The position numbers and the translations under genes were made by a program. Below the pieces are notes generated by a model. It was not told the DNA's origin, made no database searches, and saw only the letters and a program-made list of their open reading frames with translations. Source: Lachnospiraceae bacterium (GTDB taxonomy: Bacteria; Bacillota; Clostridia; Lachnospirales; Lachnospiraceae). Taken from it: 33,294 nucleotides of DNA. Where the stretch lies: contig JAIKZI010000078.1 of NCBI GenBank assembly GCA_024682375.1, positions 1-33,294 of the forward strand, in the 5' to 3' direction. This document shows positions 18,482 to 27,050 of this stretch, one piece after another. Position 1 is the first letter of the stretch. Each line of letters begins with the position of its first letter.

Positions 18482-19291
18482 TTATCCTATCAACTCTTCA
18501 TCTCGTCTATGTGAAGCATAAAACCAGAGAGCCTTCTCTACGCAAACAAACCCCAACAGAGTTGCTATGCTAATCCACGATGAAATACTCGTACCCGGTT
18601 GAAGAAAATCCCCCGGACATATCATGTAATCTAGATCAAATATATTATTTAATACGCTCAATATATAAAAGATCAAAAAAGGGAAAAGCATCGAGACTAT
18701 TTTGTTATAATACACAAAATAAGACGCTGCAGAAATCACTGCCAAGACTCCACCCAATAAAGCATTTAATATAATATAAATAAATGAATACACTAAAGGA
18801 TGGTAATAAAATATTTTAAAAAAATACACATCTCTACGTGGACCTAATCCAATATATTGATCCGGTTTTAACGCCGGATATAAACATAGCGAAATCATCA
18901 AGCTTAGCAGCAAAGACACAAAAATAATACTGAATCCTGCCCAGAATATATTCTTGCGCCACTCTGAATAATACTTTTTCTTTCCCATCCTAGTAATATA
19001 TTGTCTGTAAAAACCACTATTTATATCTGAACAAAACATGTTTACAGCCGGTATGACAACTATCAAAGGAACTATCGTATAGAATATAAATGAATAAACA
19101 GACACACCTACAAATCCCATCCAGCTCACATATGCATTTTGTGGTAATAGAGGTTCTACAGAATCATATCGCTTATACATAGTTATATGATCTAATACTA
19201 CCAATGCCGCTTCTATACATAACCCCAAATATAACATCTTACTCTTGAGTATTCTTCCCAGAATTCTACTATTAAAAATTTGTTCTAACAT
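18482..19291 (-). CDS. ABC-2-type permease (first of three membrane proteins)
   Basis: The 269-residue protein has about six membrane helices. Between the second and third is the loop CSDINSGFYRQYITRMGKKK, which matches the conserved D-x-x-x-G-x-x-x-x-x-x-T-R pattern of ABC-2 permeases in bacitracin or lantibiotic resistance and copper/NosY-type exporters. It begins 12 bp after the first gene of the operon, with GAGGGG near the ATG, and is followed after two bases by the next membrane protein. It is most likely a true transmembrane half of the exporter; substrate unknown. Confidence 0.82.
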   Translation of the reverse strand: MLEQIFNSRILGRILKSKMLYLGLCIEAALVVLDHITMYKRYDSVEPLLPQNAYVSWMGFVGVSVYSFIFYTIVPLIVVIPAVNMFCSDINSGFYRQYITRMGKKKYYSEWRKNIFWAGFSIIFVSLLLSLMISLCLYPALKPDQYIGLGPRRDVYFFKIFYYHPLVYSFIYIILNALLGGVLAVISAASYFVYYNKIVSMLFPFLIFYILSVLNNIFDLDYMICPGDFLQPGTSISSWISIATLLGFVCVEKALWFYASHRRDEELIG

Positions 19292-19303
19292 TGCCCCTCT
19301 AAT

Positions 19304-19999
19304 CTACTGTTCTCTCACTTTACCTATTTTTAAAAAACTGCACTGTTTCTCCGGATTTTCTAAATCTCCTGCCTGAATTCCAGAAGTATTAATCTCAAAA
19401 TAGAAATCACTTTTCTTTAGCTTTTGTTCATCCGTCTCTTTTAACAAAAAAATGATATTCATTTCTGTAAGCTGTTGCGGTAAGTATTTTCCATTTATGT
19501 AAAGTAACGGATCATTAATTTGGGCAGGAGAAAGATCCTCATACCACGAAGAACCAACTATTTCACTACAATCATATATACGATTATTATCATTCATTGC
19601 TACTTTAAAAAAATCCATTCCTTCATCAGGTCGATCACACCAGACTTCCGCATCTACAACCATAAGCTTATCGTCATCTATGATATGCCCAGATTCATCT
19701 GTATTAAATATATCTGAAGCTATAGTTAACCCTTTTGTTTCCTTTGTAATATATGCATCTTTTACCTTTATATGGATTCCTTTGGTAACCTGTTCTTCCC
19801 CTTTCTTAAAGACCTTACATCCATAAGAATATACCTTACCACTTTGTTCGATTGTTTTATCCTTTACTGCCACTTTATCAGGATCTTCTCTAAAATTAAG
19901 GGCTATTTTTTCAAATAGCCCCATTTTAAAAGCGAGAACACATGACAAAACAATAATCACAATTCCTAACAGTACATTTGCAAATGCCAGTTTTTTCAT
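19304..19999 (-). CDS. Membrane-anchored ectodomain protein, first gene of the ABC operon
   Basis: One N-terminal membrane helix (about residues 5-24) precedes a hydrophilic ectodomain of about 200 residues, rich in acidic and beta-type sequence. It resembles DUF5028-like anchored proteins found with ABC genes in Lachnospiraceae, but this is from memory and weak. Cysteines at KVYSYGC, EVWC, DCSE and KQCSF could form disulfides outside the cell. GAGGGG precedes the ATG. The gene opens the six-gene operon and faces the tandem-HTH regulator across 197 bp. A role in substrate capture, sensing or self-protection is plausible but not shown. Confidence 0.75.
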   Translation of the reverse strand: MKKLAFANVLLGIVIIVLSCVLAFKMGLFEKIALNFREDPDKVAVKDKTIEQSGKVYSYGCKVFKKGEEQVTKGIHIKVKDAYITKETKGLTIASDIFNTDESGHIIDDDKLMVVDAEVWCDRPDEGMDFFKVAMNDNNRIYDCSEIVGSSWYEDLSPAQINDPLLYINGKYLPQQLTEMNIIFLLKETDEQKLKKSDFYFEINTSGIQAGDLENPEKQCSFLKIGKVREQ

Positions 20000-20132
20000 C
20001 TTATCCCCTCATAATTATCTGGACTCCACCATCAAATGATTCTGATTTATTATTCGTCTACATACATATTTTACTTCAGTTTATTTTTATTTAACATGAC
20101 CTAATTAGAACACTTTATTAAGTTTTCATTTT

Positions 20133-20141
20133 TGTTATAAT
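20133..20141 (+). promoter_or_regulatory. Extended -10 promoter of the tandem-HTH regulator
   Basis: TGTTATAAT (20133-20141) is a perfect extended -10 element. No good -35 lies at 16-18 bp. CTAATTAG (20101-20108), a perfect 8-base palindrome, lies upstream near the -35 zone. The rest of the 197-bp divergent region holds no recognised gene or RNA. The promoter of the leftward operon should also be here but was not clearly found. Confidence 0.5.
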
Positions 20142-20196
20142 ATTATTAAAGGAAGAAGTCTTATAGCTAATCATTTAACTTGATAAAGGGGAATAT

Positions 20197-21006
20197 ATGA
20201 CAATTTTAAACAAAGGGGATTATATTAAAGACCTACGTATCTCATCTAACAAAACACAACCAGATTTCTGTAAAGGAATATGTTCACCTATTTTCTTAAG
20301 TCGTATAGAAAATAACCAAAAATCAATTTCAGGCCAAACATTTGTAAGTTTATGTAAAAAGAACCATCATTCAATCTATCCAAGCAATTTAGATATTTCA
20401 AAGTTAATAAAGCAAACTCGCTTAAATTCTGGTATTTCTCAGAAAAAACTATGCACAGGGCTATGTTCCAGATCCACTCTATCTAAAATAGAAAACCAAA
20501 TAATTGATCCATCACCTTTACTTTTAGAAGCATTACTAGAACGAAGTGGATTCTACGATCCCGTAACACCTCTATGGGGGAATAAAGCCGAAATGAACAT
20601 TTCGATTATTAAAAATATAATTCTAAATGAAACTATTTCTGCAGATAATCATATAGATGTTTCAAATCTAAATGATCCATATGATATAAAATTTCATAGC
20701 CAAGTAATTCATACGTATGACGCAATAGTCCATCGTCCTTTTGATGATGAGCTTCTTCTTAACGCATTAAAAATAACTCAGCCTCACATCGATATTTATA
20801 ATTTTTCAAATATGTATTTAACGCAACTAGAGTTATTTCTATTAATAAAACATGTAAAAGTCCTCATTCATCAGCATCAAATTACAACCATTGATACTGA
20901 AATACACGAAATTTGTAAGTACTTCAAAACAAATGAATATGCCAGAAAATACTCAAGTATGTTTCCAAAATTTATAAGCATTTATCTTCAATATATAAAT
21001 TCATAA
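20197..21006 (+). CDS. Transcriptional regulator with two tandem XRE-type HTH domains
   Basis: Two helix-turn-helix domains occur in a row: residues 9-55 and 68-115. They align without gaps at an offset of 61 residues; about 14 of 30 core positions are identical, including C-x-G-(I/L)-C-S and LS(R/K)IEN. The rest (about 120-269) is a helical region of the kind that binds peptides in Rgg/PlcR-like regulators, though no TPR motif is clear. AAAGGGG lies six bases before the ATG. The gene is divergent from the six-gene ABC operon, its likely target. The duplicated DNA-binding domain is unusual. It ends at a strong hairpin. Confidence 0.8.
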   Translation: MTILNKGDYIKDLRISSNKTQPDFCKGICSPIFLSRIENNQKSISGQTFVSLCKKNHHSIYPSNLDISKLIKQTRLNSGISQKKLCTGLCSRSTLSKIENQIIDPSPLLLEALLERSGFYDPVTPLWGNKAEMNISIIKNIILNETISADNHIDVSNLNDPYDIKFHSQVIHTYDAIVHRPFDDELLLNALKITQPHIDIYNFSNMYLTQLELFLLIKHVKVLIHQHQITTIDTEIHEICKYFKTNEYARKYSSMFPKFISIYLQYINS

Positions 21007-21038
21007 CGAAAGGAGAAGTCAAATGACTTCTCCTTTCG
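21007..21038. terminator. Perfect 15-bp inverted repeat, probable terminator
   Basis: Arms at 21007-21021 and 21024-21038 are perfect complements of 15 bp, with only two bases between them, starting directly after the regulator's stop codon. No T run follows on either strand, so it is less typical than the other terminators here. It lies between convergent genes and may act on both. Confidence 0.65.
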
Positions 21039-21068
21039 CCTCTAGTATTTCATTCATATATAAAAACA

Positions 21069-21665
21069 TTAAATCTTCAGCAAATCATCCAAAGTCTCTC
21101 CATAAGCTGGCATGAATTCTTTCATAAACACCTCTACTTCAGGAAGCTCGACTTCCATATTTCGAATAGCTTTCTCTGTGGATTCTTTAGCTCGTTCAAA
21201 TTCCTTATTTCCTGTGTTTTCTTCATTTACACATTTGATAAATGCAGAAATCTTGTCTGCTGCTTTTACCAGACGTCTCATATATCGCTCTGATTCCGTG
21301 TCATCAGGACGATAAATTCTCTCAAACTCATCTCTCAAATCATCTGGAAGTTTTTGAAGCAATCTGGATTCAGCCACGGCTTCAACCTGTTTGTATGCAT
21401 CACGAATTTCTTCGCCATAGTATTTCACAGGCGTAGGCATATCTCCTGTAATGATTTCAGATGAATCATGGTAGATTCCAACTAAAGCAGCTTTCTCTAC
21501 ATCAAGTTTTTTCCCAAAACGTTTATTTGCTATTACACACAGTGCATGTGCGATAACTGCCACATCAAGTGAATGCTCTGAGAGATTTTCATTCCTAGAG
21601 TTTCTCATCAGTTCCCATCGATCGATATATTTCATTCGTGATATTAATGCAAAAAAAGAATACAT
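21069..21665 (-). CDS. yfbR: YfbR-type 5'-deoxynucleotidase (HD domain)
   Basis: This enzyme dephosphorylates deoxyribonucleoside 5'-monophosphates in the cytoplasm. The 198 residues follow the E. coli YfbR pattern closely: FFALISRMKYIDRWELMRNSR with R16-W17, SEHSLDVAVIAHAL (H31), YHDSSEIITGDMPTPVKY (H66, D67, E70) and LVKAADKISAFIKC. The metal-binding HD residues are all there. GGGAGG precedes the ATG. It is convergent with the tandem-HTH regulator. A terminator of the chemoreceptor gene separates it from that gene, so it has its own promoter, which I could not pin down. Confidence 0.93.
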   Translation of the reverse strand: MYSFFALISRMKYIDRWELMRNSRNENLSEHSLDVAVIAHALCVIANKRFGKKLDVEKAALVGIYHDSSEIITGDMPTPVKYYGEEIRDAYKQVEAVAESRLLQKLPDDLRDEFERIYRPDDTESERYMRRLVKAADKISAFIKCVNEENTGNKEFERAKESTEKAIRNMEVELPEVEVFMKEFMPAYGETLDDLLKI

Positions 21666-21751
21666 AATCTTCCCTCCCTAATCTTATTTCATTCTAAGAT
21701 TTCATTATTTTTAGAATACTATACATCTTGTCCTAAAAAAAGGACTGCAAT

Positions 21752-21794
21752 AAAAAATCTCATCGAAGCCACACATGTTTCTTCGATGAGATTT
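21752..21794 (-). terminator. Terminator of the chemoreceptor gene
   Basis: A 14-bp stem pairs 21755-21768 with 21781-21794 around a 12-base loop. On the minus strand the stem ends in a run of six T. It lies just downstream of the chemoreceptor stop. Confidence 0.88.
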
Positions 21795-21818
21795 CTACGT
21801 ATAATTAAATATAACGTT

Positions 21819-23531
21819 TTAAATCTTAAACTGATCAATTAAATGATTTAAATTTTCTGATTGATCAGAAAGCTGCTGTGAAACCGCACTAGATTGCTGC
21901 GCAGTAGCTGTATTAGCTTGAATAACACCAGAAATCTGTTCAATTCCTTCACTAATTTCTTTCATACTTTCCGACTGAGAAGATGCTATTTCACCAGTTT
22001 CCTGAATAATAGACACTACTTCATCTACAGATTCTTTTACCTTCATAAGTGCATCTTGTGTTTCAGTAACAACCGCATTTCCATCTTCAATTTCACGAAG
22101 TGTATCATTAATAAGATCCTGTGTATGTTTTGCAGCCTCAGATGAATTCTGAGCCAAATTACTAATTTCCTCAGCAACTACTGCAAATCCTCTACCAGCT
22201 TCACCAGCGCGCGCTGCCTCAATTGATGCATTCAACGATAAAAGAGCTGTCTGAGACGCAATATCCTGGATAGTATTAGCAATAGTAGCAATTTCATTTG
22301 ACGCTGTAGTAATACTACTCATAGCATCTGTAACTCTAGACATCTTTTCAGCTCCAACTTCTACGTCATCCTTTACCTGGACAACCATAGAACTTCCTCT
22401 ATTTGCTGAATCAGCCATGTCTTGGGTCTGACTACTAACTGTCTGTACAGATGCTGTTAATTCTTCAATTGCTGCTGCCTGATCCGTAGCACCTTCAGCC
22501 AAACCATTTGCTCCTTCTCTCATATTTAAGGCACCATCAGATACCCTAGATGAAGAATCCTTAACCATTCCAAGAGTTGCAGCAAGTTTACTTGTAATAT
22601 CATCTAAAGACACTTTTATTGGATTATAATCATTTATATAAATCTCAGCATGTTCACTTCCATGAGTGAAATCCCCACCAGCAACTCTATCTAAAGTTTC
22701 CGAAATATCATTTACAATTTCTTCTGTCTCTTTTGTAGATGCTTTTATATCATCTGCAAGTTCTCCTAATTCATCTTCCGACTCATAAGTAATTGTAATA
22801 TCTTTCAATTTTCCTTGCGCTAACAGAGAAGCAGCTTCTTTCAATTCCTCAACTGGAACAACAATAGCATCCTCCAACTGACGTCTCATATTTCTTACGT
22901 AAATTAATGTAACCACTACTACCAAAACAGTTACTACCAACGCAAGTGAAACTATAAATATAACAAAATTAAAATGGGAGTCGGCCTGTTCTGTAATCTC
23001 TGTGGATATTTTTTTAAAGTCCTGAACAGATACATCAATTGCTGGATATAACTTATCATTATATTGCGTAAAAATTTCATCAGACTTAGCGCCATCCTCA
23101 AACATTTTCTGAAGTGTAGTGCCCTCTTCTTCCGCATTTTTCAAATCCTTAGAAATTTGAGATAAATCTTCTTTTCCTGTATATACTTTCTTTAATGCAG
23201 CTAAATTACTATCAAAATCAGTGTATTTTTCACTAGCCTTCTTAAGCTGTTCATCTCTAACAGACTCATCCTTTGCACTCAACGCCCATAGATAACTCTT
23301 AGTAAGAGCCTGCATATCAATCCTGATTTCTGCCTGCAATGTCTGCTCTGTATAATATGTCTTATAAATAGTTGCCAAACCATTTGTTGCAAGAATTACT
23401 GTAACTACAAGCGCAATTACAGCAACTATCATATAAGCAACCATACGTTTAAATGATACTGCAAACTTCTTCTTAAATGAGTAGTTATGAAGTTTTTCAG
23501 CATCTAAAGAAACTAGCTTTTTTAAAAACAT
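21819..23531 (-). CDS. Methyl-accepting chemotaxis protein
   Basis: The 570-residue chemoreceptor has TM1 at about 30-50, an extracytoplasmic helical sensor domain of about 135 residues (4HB-type appearance), TM2 at 188-212 and HAMP from about 213. A second HAMP-like stretch ([13 protein letters not shown] and after) follows, then the signalling domain. The signalling tip is conserved: [20 protein letters not shown] then [10 protein letters not shown]. It should act with CheA and CheW at the membrane; the ligand is unknown. The start at 23531 has AAGGAGG five bases upstream; an in-frame start 27 codons earlier has none. No che genes are near, so it is a stand-alone receptor. No C-terminal pentapeptide for CheR is seen. 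Confidence 0.95.
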   Translation of the reverse strand: MFLKKLVSLDAEKLHNYSFKKKFAVSFKRMVAYMIVAVIALVVTVILATNGLATIYKTYYTEQTLQAEIRIDMQALTKSYLWALSAKDESVRDEQLKKASEKYTDFDSNLAALKKVYTGKEDLSQISKDLKNAEEEGTTLQKMFEDGAKSDEIFTQYNDKLYPAIDVSVQDFKKISTEITEQADSHFNFVIFIVSLALVVTVLVVVVTLIYVRNMRRQLEDAIVVPVEELKEAASLLAQGKLKDITITYESEDELGELADDIKASTKETEEIVNDISETLDRVAGGDFTHGSEHAEIYINDYNPIKVSLDDITSKLAATLGMVKDSSSRVSDGALNMREGANGLAEGATDQAAAIEELTASVQTVSSQTQDMADSANRGSSMVVQVKDDVEVGAEKMSRVTDAMSSITTASNEIATIANTIQDIASQTALLSLNASIEAARAGEAGRGFAVVAEEISNLAQNSSEAAKHTQDLINDTLREIEDGNAVVTETQDALMKVKESVDEVVSIIQETGEIASSQSESMKEISEGIEQISGVIQANTATAQQSSAVSQQLSDQSENLNHLIDQFKI

Positions 23532-23562
23532 AACAGCCTCCTTATATACTAACCACCAAAAT

Positions 23563-23590
23563 CTTATATATATTTTGTCACATTTGTCCC
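23563..23590 (-). promoter_or_regulatory. Possible promoter of the chemoreceptor
   Basis: GGGACA (23585-23590) and TATAAG (23563-23568) are 16 bp apart on the minus strand. That would put the start of transcription about 25 bases before the ATG. A FliA-type motif was looked for and not clearly found. Confidence 0.3.
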
Positions 23591-23656
23591 TAAAAATGTA
23601 CTCTATAAACAATAGTTTACAAAAAAGTAATTATTATAGAACTCCAAATCTTTAAG

Positions 23657-23665
23657 TGTTATAAT
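23657..23665 (+). promoter_or_regulatory. Extended -10 promoter directly abutting ktrB
   Basis: TGTTATAAT (23657-23665) is a perfect extended -10. A weak -35 (TAGAAC, 23637-23642) lies 17 bp before the TATAAT hexamer. Transcription should start near 23672, two bases before the ktrB ATG. Confidence 0.55.
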
Positions 23666-23673
23666 CGCTCATT

Positions 23674-25023
23674 ATGAGTACATTAATAAGACAAAAAAAG
23701 AAGGCTATACAGCTTAGCCCCTTCCAAAAAATTATCTTCAGTTTCTTTCTGTTGATTTTAATTGGTGCTTTTTTACTCATGCTACCATTTGCAAGTAGAA
23801 ATGGGGAATGGACATCTCCAATTGATGCACTTTTTACCTCTACCTCAGCGGCATGCGTAACAGGACTAGTTGTTAGAGACACTTACACCTCTTGGACACC
23901 ATTCGGGCAGTTTATAATACTCGTTCTGATTCAAATAGGTGGTCTAGGTGTTGCTACTATGGGTATGCTTGCATCTTTACTTCGTCAGAAAAAAATAGGA
24001 CTTAGTCAAAGAATGCTAATGCAGGAAAGTATTTCATCTACTCGAATTAATGGTATCGTTGGTATAACGAGATTTCTGATTAGAACAGCTATAATCATCG
24101 AGGTCTTAGGAGCAATTCTTCTAGCCCCAACATTTATACCCGAATTCGGTATACTAAAAGGAATATGGTATTCCATTTTTCACTCGATATCTGCATTCTG
24201 TAATGCTGGTTTTGATTTAATGGGTTTCAAAGGACATTACTCTTCATTAACAACCTATTCAAATGCTCCAGCAGTATTATTACCTATTAGTTTTCTAATA
24301 ATTATAGGTGGACTTGGATTTGTAACTTGGCAGGACATTGCCACCCATAAAAACCATATACGAAAATACCATTTTCAGACGAAAATCATTTTACTAATGA
24401 CTTTCATTTTATTAGTAGGTCCGGCTATTTATTTATATGCATTTGAATATAAAAACTTACACGGAAGCGAAAGAATCCTTTCAGCATGGTTCCAAAGTAC
24501 TACTGCAAGAACTGCTGGATTTAATTCTACAGATTTAAGTGATTACAACGGTATTACACTTTTATATTACACAATACTAATGGTAACTGGAGGGGCTCCA
24601 GGATCCACAGCAGGTGGTATGAAGGTTACTACTTTATTTATAATACTTGCTATTTTATTTGATTATTTCCACGGAACGAAAAATATTGCTATCTTTCACA
24701 GAAGCGTTTCTCAAAGTGTAATAAACCAGGCAGTTATCGTATTCATTCTTTATATTAGTATGCTAGTATTTGGCGGAACACTTATCAGCGGAATAGAAGG
24801 TATTTCTTTAAAGGCTGCAATTTTTGAAGTTGGATCAGCCATAGGTACTGTCGGTCTTTCCCTCGGTGTAACCCCGACACTATCCACTATATCTAAACTT
24901 ATAATAGCCCTATTCATGTTCGTAGGACGTGTAGGCGGTGTTACTTTGATTTACTCTATTATTTCAACGAAACAAAATCCTCATCAGGGCAAATATCCTG
25001 AAGAAGATGTTGCTGTAGGTTAG
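23674..25023 (+). CDS. ktrB: Potassium uptake channel subunit KtrB (TrkH family)
   Basis: This membrane translocating subunit of a Ktr-type K+ uptake system has 449 residues. The four selectivity-filter repeats of the Trk/Ktr/HKT family are present: CVTGLVV (Gly64), CNAGFDL, TAGFNST and GTVGLSL. The gating-loop region with GGAPGSTAGG is also seen. KtrB works as a dimer on a KtrA ring; ktrA follows after eight bases. No Shine-Dalgarno sequence is visible before the ATG, and a strong -10 lies only eight bases upstream, so the mRNA may be leaderless. No alternative start fits the family's N-terminus. Confidence 0.95.
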   Translation: MSTLIRQKKKAIQLSPFQKIIFSFFLLILIGAFLLMLPFASRNGEWTSPIDALFTSTSAACVTGLVVRDTYTSWTPFGQFIILVLIQIGGLGVATMGMLASLLRQKKIGLSQRMLMQESISSTRINGIVGITRFLIRTAIIIEVLGAILLAPTFIPEFGILKGIWYSIFHSISAFCNAGFDLMGFKGHYSSLTTYSNAPAVLLPISFLIIIGGLGFVTWQDIATHKNHIRKYHFQTKIILLMTFILLVGPAIYLYAFEYKNLHGSERILSAWFQSTTARTAGFNSTDLSDYNGITLLYYTILMVTGGAPGSTAGGMKVTTLFIILAILFDYFHGTKNIAIFHRSVSQSVINQAVIVFILYISMLVFGGTLISGIEGISLKAAIFEVGSAIGTVGLSLGVTPTLSTISKLIIALFMFVGRVGGVTLIYSIISTKQNPHQGKYPEEDVAVG

Positions 25024-25031
25024 GAGACATT

Positions 25032-25676
25032 ATGAAATCTGTATTAGTTATTGGACTTGGAAAATTAGGATATCATCTATCCAGAAAATTAAATGAAATT
25101 AATGTAGAAATCATGGGCGTAGACAAGGATGAGGACTCTGTAAATCGAGCTCTTCCATATCTATCAAATGCTAAAATCGGAAATACTACAGACGAATATT
25201 TCTTGAAATCTCTTGGAGTTAACAACTTTGATGTATGTTTTGTGACAATCGGTGATAACTTCCAGGATTCTCTAGAAACCACTTTTACACTAAAAGATTT
25301 GGGAGCACAAAAGGTTGTAGCTGCGGCATCAAGCGATAGACACGCTAAGTTTCTACTCAGAAACGGTGCTGACAAAGTAATCTATCCTGAACGACACGTT
25401 GCTGAATGGGCTGCAATTCGATATGGTACTAGCCACGTACTCGATTATTTCCAGCTCGATCAAAATAACGCCTTTCTTGAAATCGAAATCCCAAAGAAAT
25501 GGCTTGGAAAAACAGTCGGGGAACTAAACGTACGTAAAAATTTCGATATAAGTATTATCGCTATGAAAAAAGATGGTGTATTGGACTTCAAAATCAATTC
25601 TGATACAAAGCTTTCACCAGACTATACTATCTTAGTATTAGGCGAAGAAAAGAAGCTTGCAAAATATACAAAATAA
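25032..25676 (+). CDS. ktrA: Potassium uptake regulatory subunit KtrA (RCK protein)
   Basis: This cytoplasmic gating ring of the Ktr system has 214 residues: an RCK_N Rossmann domain (about 1-120, GLGKLG at 8-13, then VDKDED, the nucleotide-binding acid at the end of strand 2) and an RCK_C domain (about 130-214). KtrA binds ATP/ADP, and in Firmicutes the C domain often binds cyclic di-AMP; whether this one does cannot be seen. The middle GxG position reads GLGKLG, where family members usually have GLGRFG. It starts eight bases after ktrB with GGAG before the ATG. A bidirectional terminator follows. Confidence 0.95.
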   Translation: MKSVLVIGLGKLGYHLSRKLNEINVEIMGVDKDEDSVNRALPYLSNAKIGNTTDEYFLKSLGVNNFDVCFVTIGDNFQDSLETTFTLKDLGAQKVVAAASSDRHAKFLLRNGADKVIYPERHVAEWAAIRYGTSHVLDYFQLDQNNAFLEIEIPKKWLGKTVGELNVRKNFDISIIAMKKDGVLDFKINSDTKLSPDYTILVLGEEKKLAKYTK

Positions 25677-25681
25677 AAATA

Positions 25682-25719
25682 ATCCCTTCATCTTATATTT
25701 TATAAAAAGATGAAGGGAT
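25682..25719. terminator. Bidirectional terminator between ktrA and galK
   Basis: A 13-bp stem pairs ATCCCTTCATCTT (25682-25694) with its complement (25707-25719). T-rich stretches follow on both strands, and it separates two convergent genes. Confidence 0.88.
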
Positions 25720-25730
25720 ATTATTTTATC

Positions 25731-26975
25731 TTATTTTTCCAAATGAGCTGCACCTACAGCACGTACATTCATCGGATATACATTTTCTTTTCCAAAGTAT
25801 TCACTCATATATTTTACATATTCATCCAAATCCTCATGAGGAAGAATTGTCTGAATAACTCCGGCGAATCCTCCACCATGAACTCTGCAGATTCCTCTTC
25901 CTTTTTTCTCTAAAAATAGACGAGTTATTGCAAGTGCTAGCGTAATCTTCTGTTCAGTTGGATTAGCATTTGTAAATACATTCTGTAACTGATCATATGA
26001 AGAAATACCAGATTCTTTTATAAGAGATAGAATTGTTTCAAAGTCCTTCTTAGAAACTGCATCTACCATATCTAGGACTCTTCTATCCTCAGTGAAATAA
26101 TGAATTGCTCTAAGAATAGCTCTGTCATTATCAACCTTCTTTACAACATCATTCATATTGGCAATCAAATCTTCTAATGATGTATTACAAAGTCTATCTG
26201 CGCCGAGTGCTTTTGCAACAGCTTTCATTTCATTCGGAACAGCTGAATAATCTTCTGACAAATCAGCATGACCTTTTCCTGTATTGATGATTACCATATC
26301 ATATCCATAATCACCGAATCCAAAAGGAATTTTCTCATATGTAATCTCATCTTTAAATGAAAGTAAAATAGGACCGCCTACTGCACAAGCCATCTGATCC
26401 ATAAGTCCTGATGCTTTGTTCCAATATACATTTTCAGCATACTGACCAGCCTTAGCATAATCAGAAAATGAAAGATTACCATCATTAAAAAGATGATTAA
26501 TAATAGCCATAAGAAGCATCTCAAAAGAAGCTGATGAGCTAACACCGGCTGATGAAATAACTTCTGTAGTTACATATACATCAAAACCGCCTATCTTAAA
26601 TCCGTTCTTATTAAGATATTCTGTCATACCAGCTAGAAGCGAAATAGTTCCAGATTCTTTTGGGAAGTCTTCCGGTCTTGTCACATCTATAGAAAACTCT
26701 CCATAGCCTTCATTAAAAAGATGTAATGTATTGGTTCCATTCGGCGCTGCTGCACCGATAGAATCTAATGATATAGATCCTGCGATAACATGTCCGCCAT
26801 TATGATCTGTATGATTTCCAATAATCTCTGTTCTACCTGGTGCTGTAAAAAATTCTGGTTCAGAATCAGGAAATTCTTTTTTGAACTTCTCATATATATC
26901 TTCAAAACGACGCTTTGCGCGTTCGAAGTCATCTCCATAAACCTCTTTAAGCACGTCTAATCTTGGTGTACTCAT
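25731..26975 (-). CDS. galK: Galactokinase
   Basis: This GHMP-family kinase phosphorylates galactose at C1 in the Leloir pathway. The galactokinase signature appears as PGRTEIIGNHTDHNGG (46-61), a clostridial variant of the usual GRVNLIGEHTDYNGG. The ATP-binding GHMP loop (SSAGVSSSASFEM, about 135-150) and the C-terminal GGGFAG motif are in place. The 414-residue length is normal. GGAGG lies six to seven bases before the ATG, and a TATAAT box lies just upstream near 27012. No other gal genes are adjacent. The permease gene upstream has no clear terminator, so read-through is possible. The E-to-N change in the signature may affect sugar specificity; galactose is the best guess. Confidence 0.93.
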   Translation of the reverse strand: MSTPRLDVLKEVYGDDFERAKRRFEDIYEKFKKEFPDSEPEFFTAPGRTEIIGNHTDHNGGHVIAGSISLDSIGAAAPNGTNTLHLFNEGYGEFSIDVTRPEDFPKESGTISLLAGMTEYLNKNGFKIGGFDVYVTTEVISSAGVSSSASFEMLLMAIINHLFNDGNLSFSDYAKAGQYAENVYWNKASGLMDQMACAVGGPILLSFKDEITYEKIPFGFGDYGYDMVIINTGKGHADLSEDYSAVPNEMKAVAKALGADRLCNTSLEDLIANMNDVVKKVDNDRAILRAIHYFTEDRRVLDMVDAVSKKDFETILSLIKESGISSYDQLQNVFTNANPTEQKITLALAITRLFLEKKGRGICRVHGGGFAGVIQTILPHEDLDEYVKYMSEYFGKENVYPMNVRAVGAAHLEK

Positions 26976-27050
26976 AATCTTCCTCCGATAGTAATATATT
27001 TCTTCTGTTAATTATAATACATACCGCCCAGGAAAAAAGTGCAGAATCTA

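Noticed and set aside
23532-23612. 27-codon N-terminal extension of the chemoreceptor
   Set aside because: The internal ATG has a perfect AAGGAGG, and the extension overlaps the predicted promoter and shows no family likeness.
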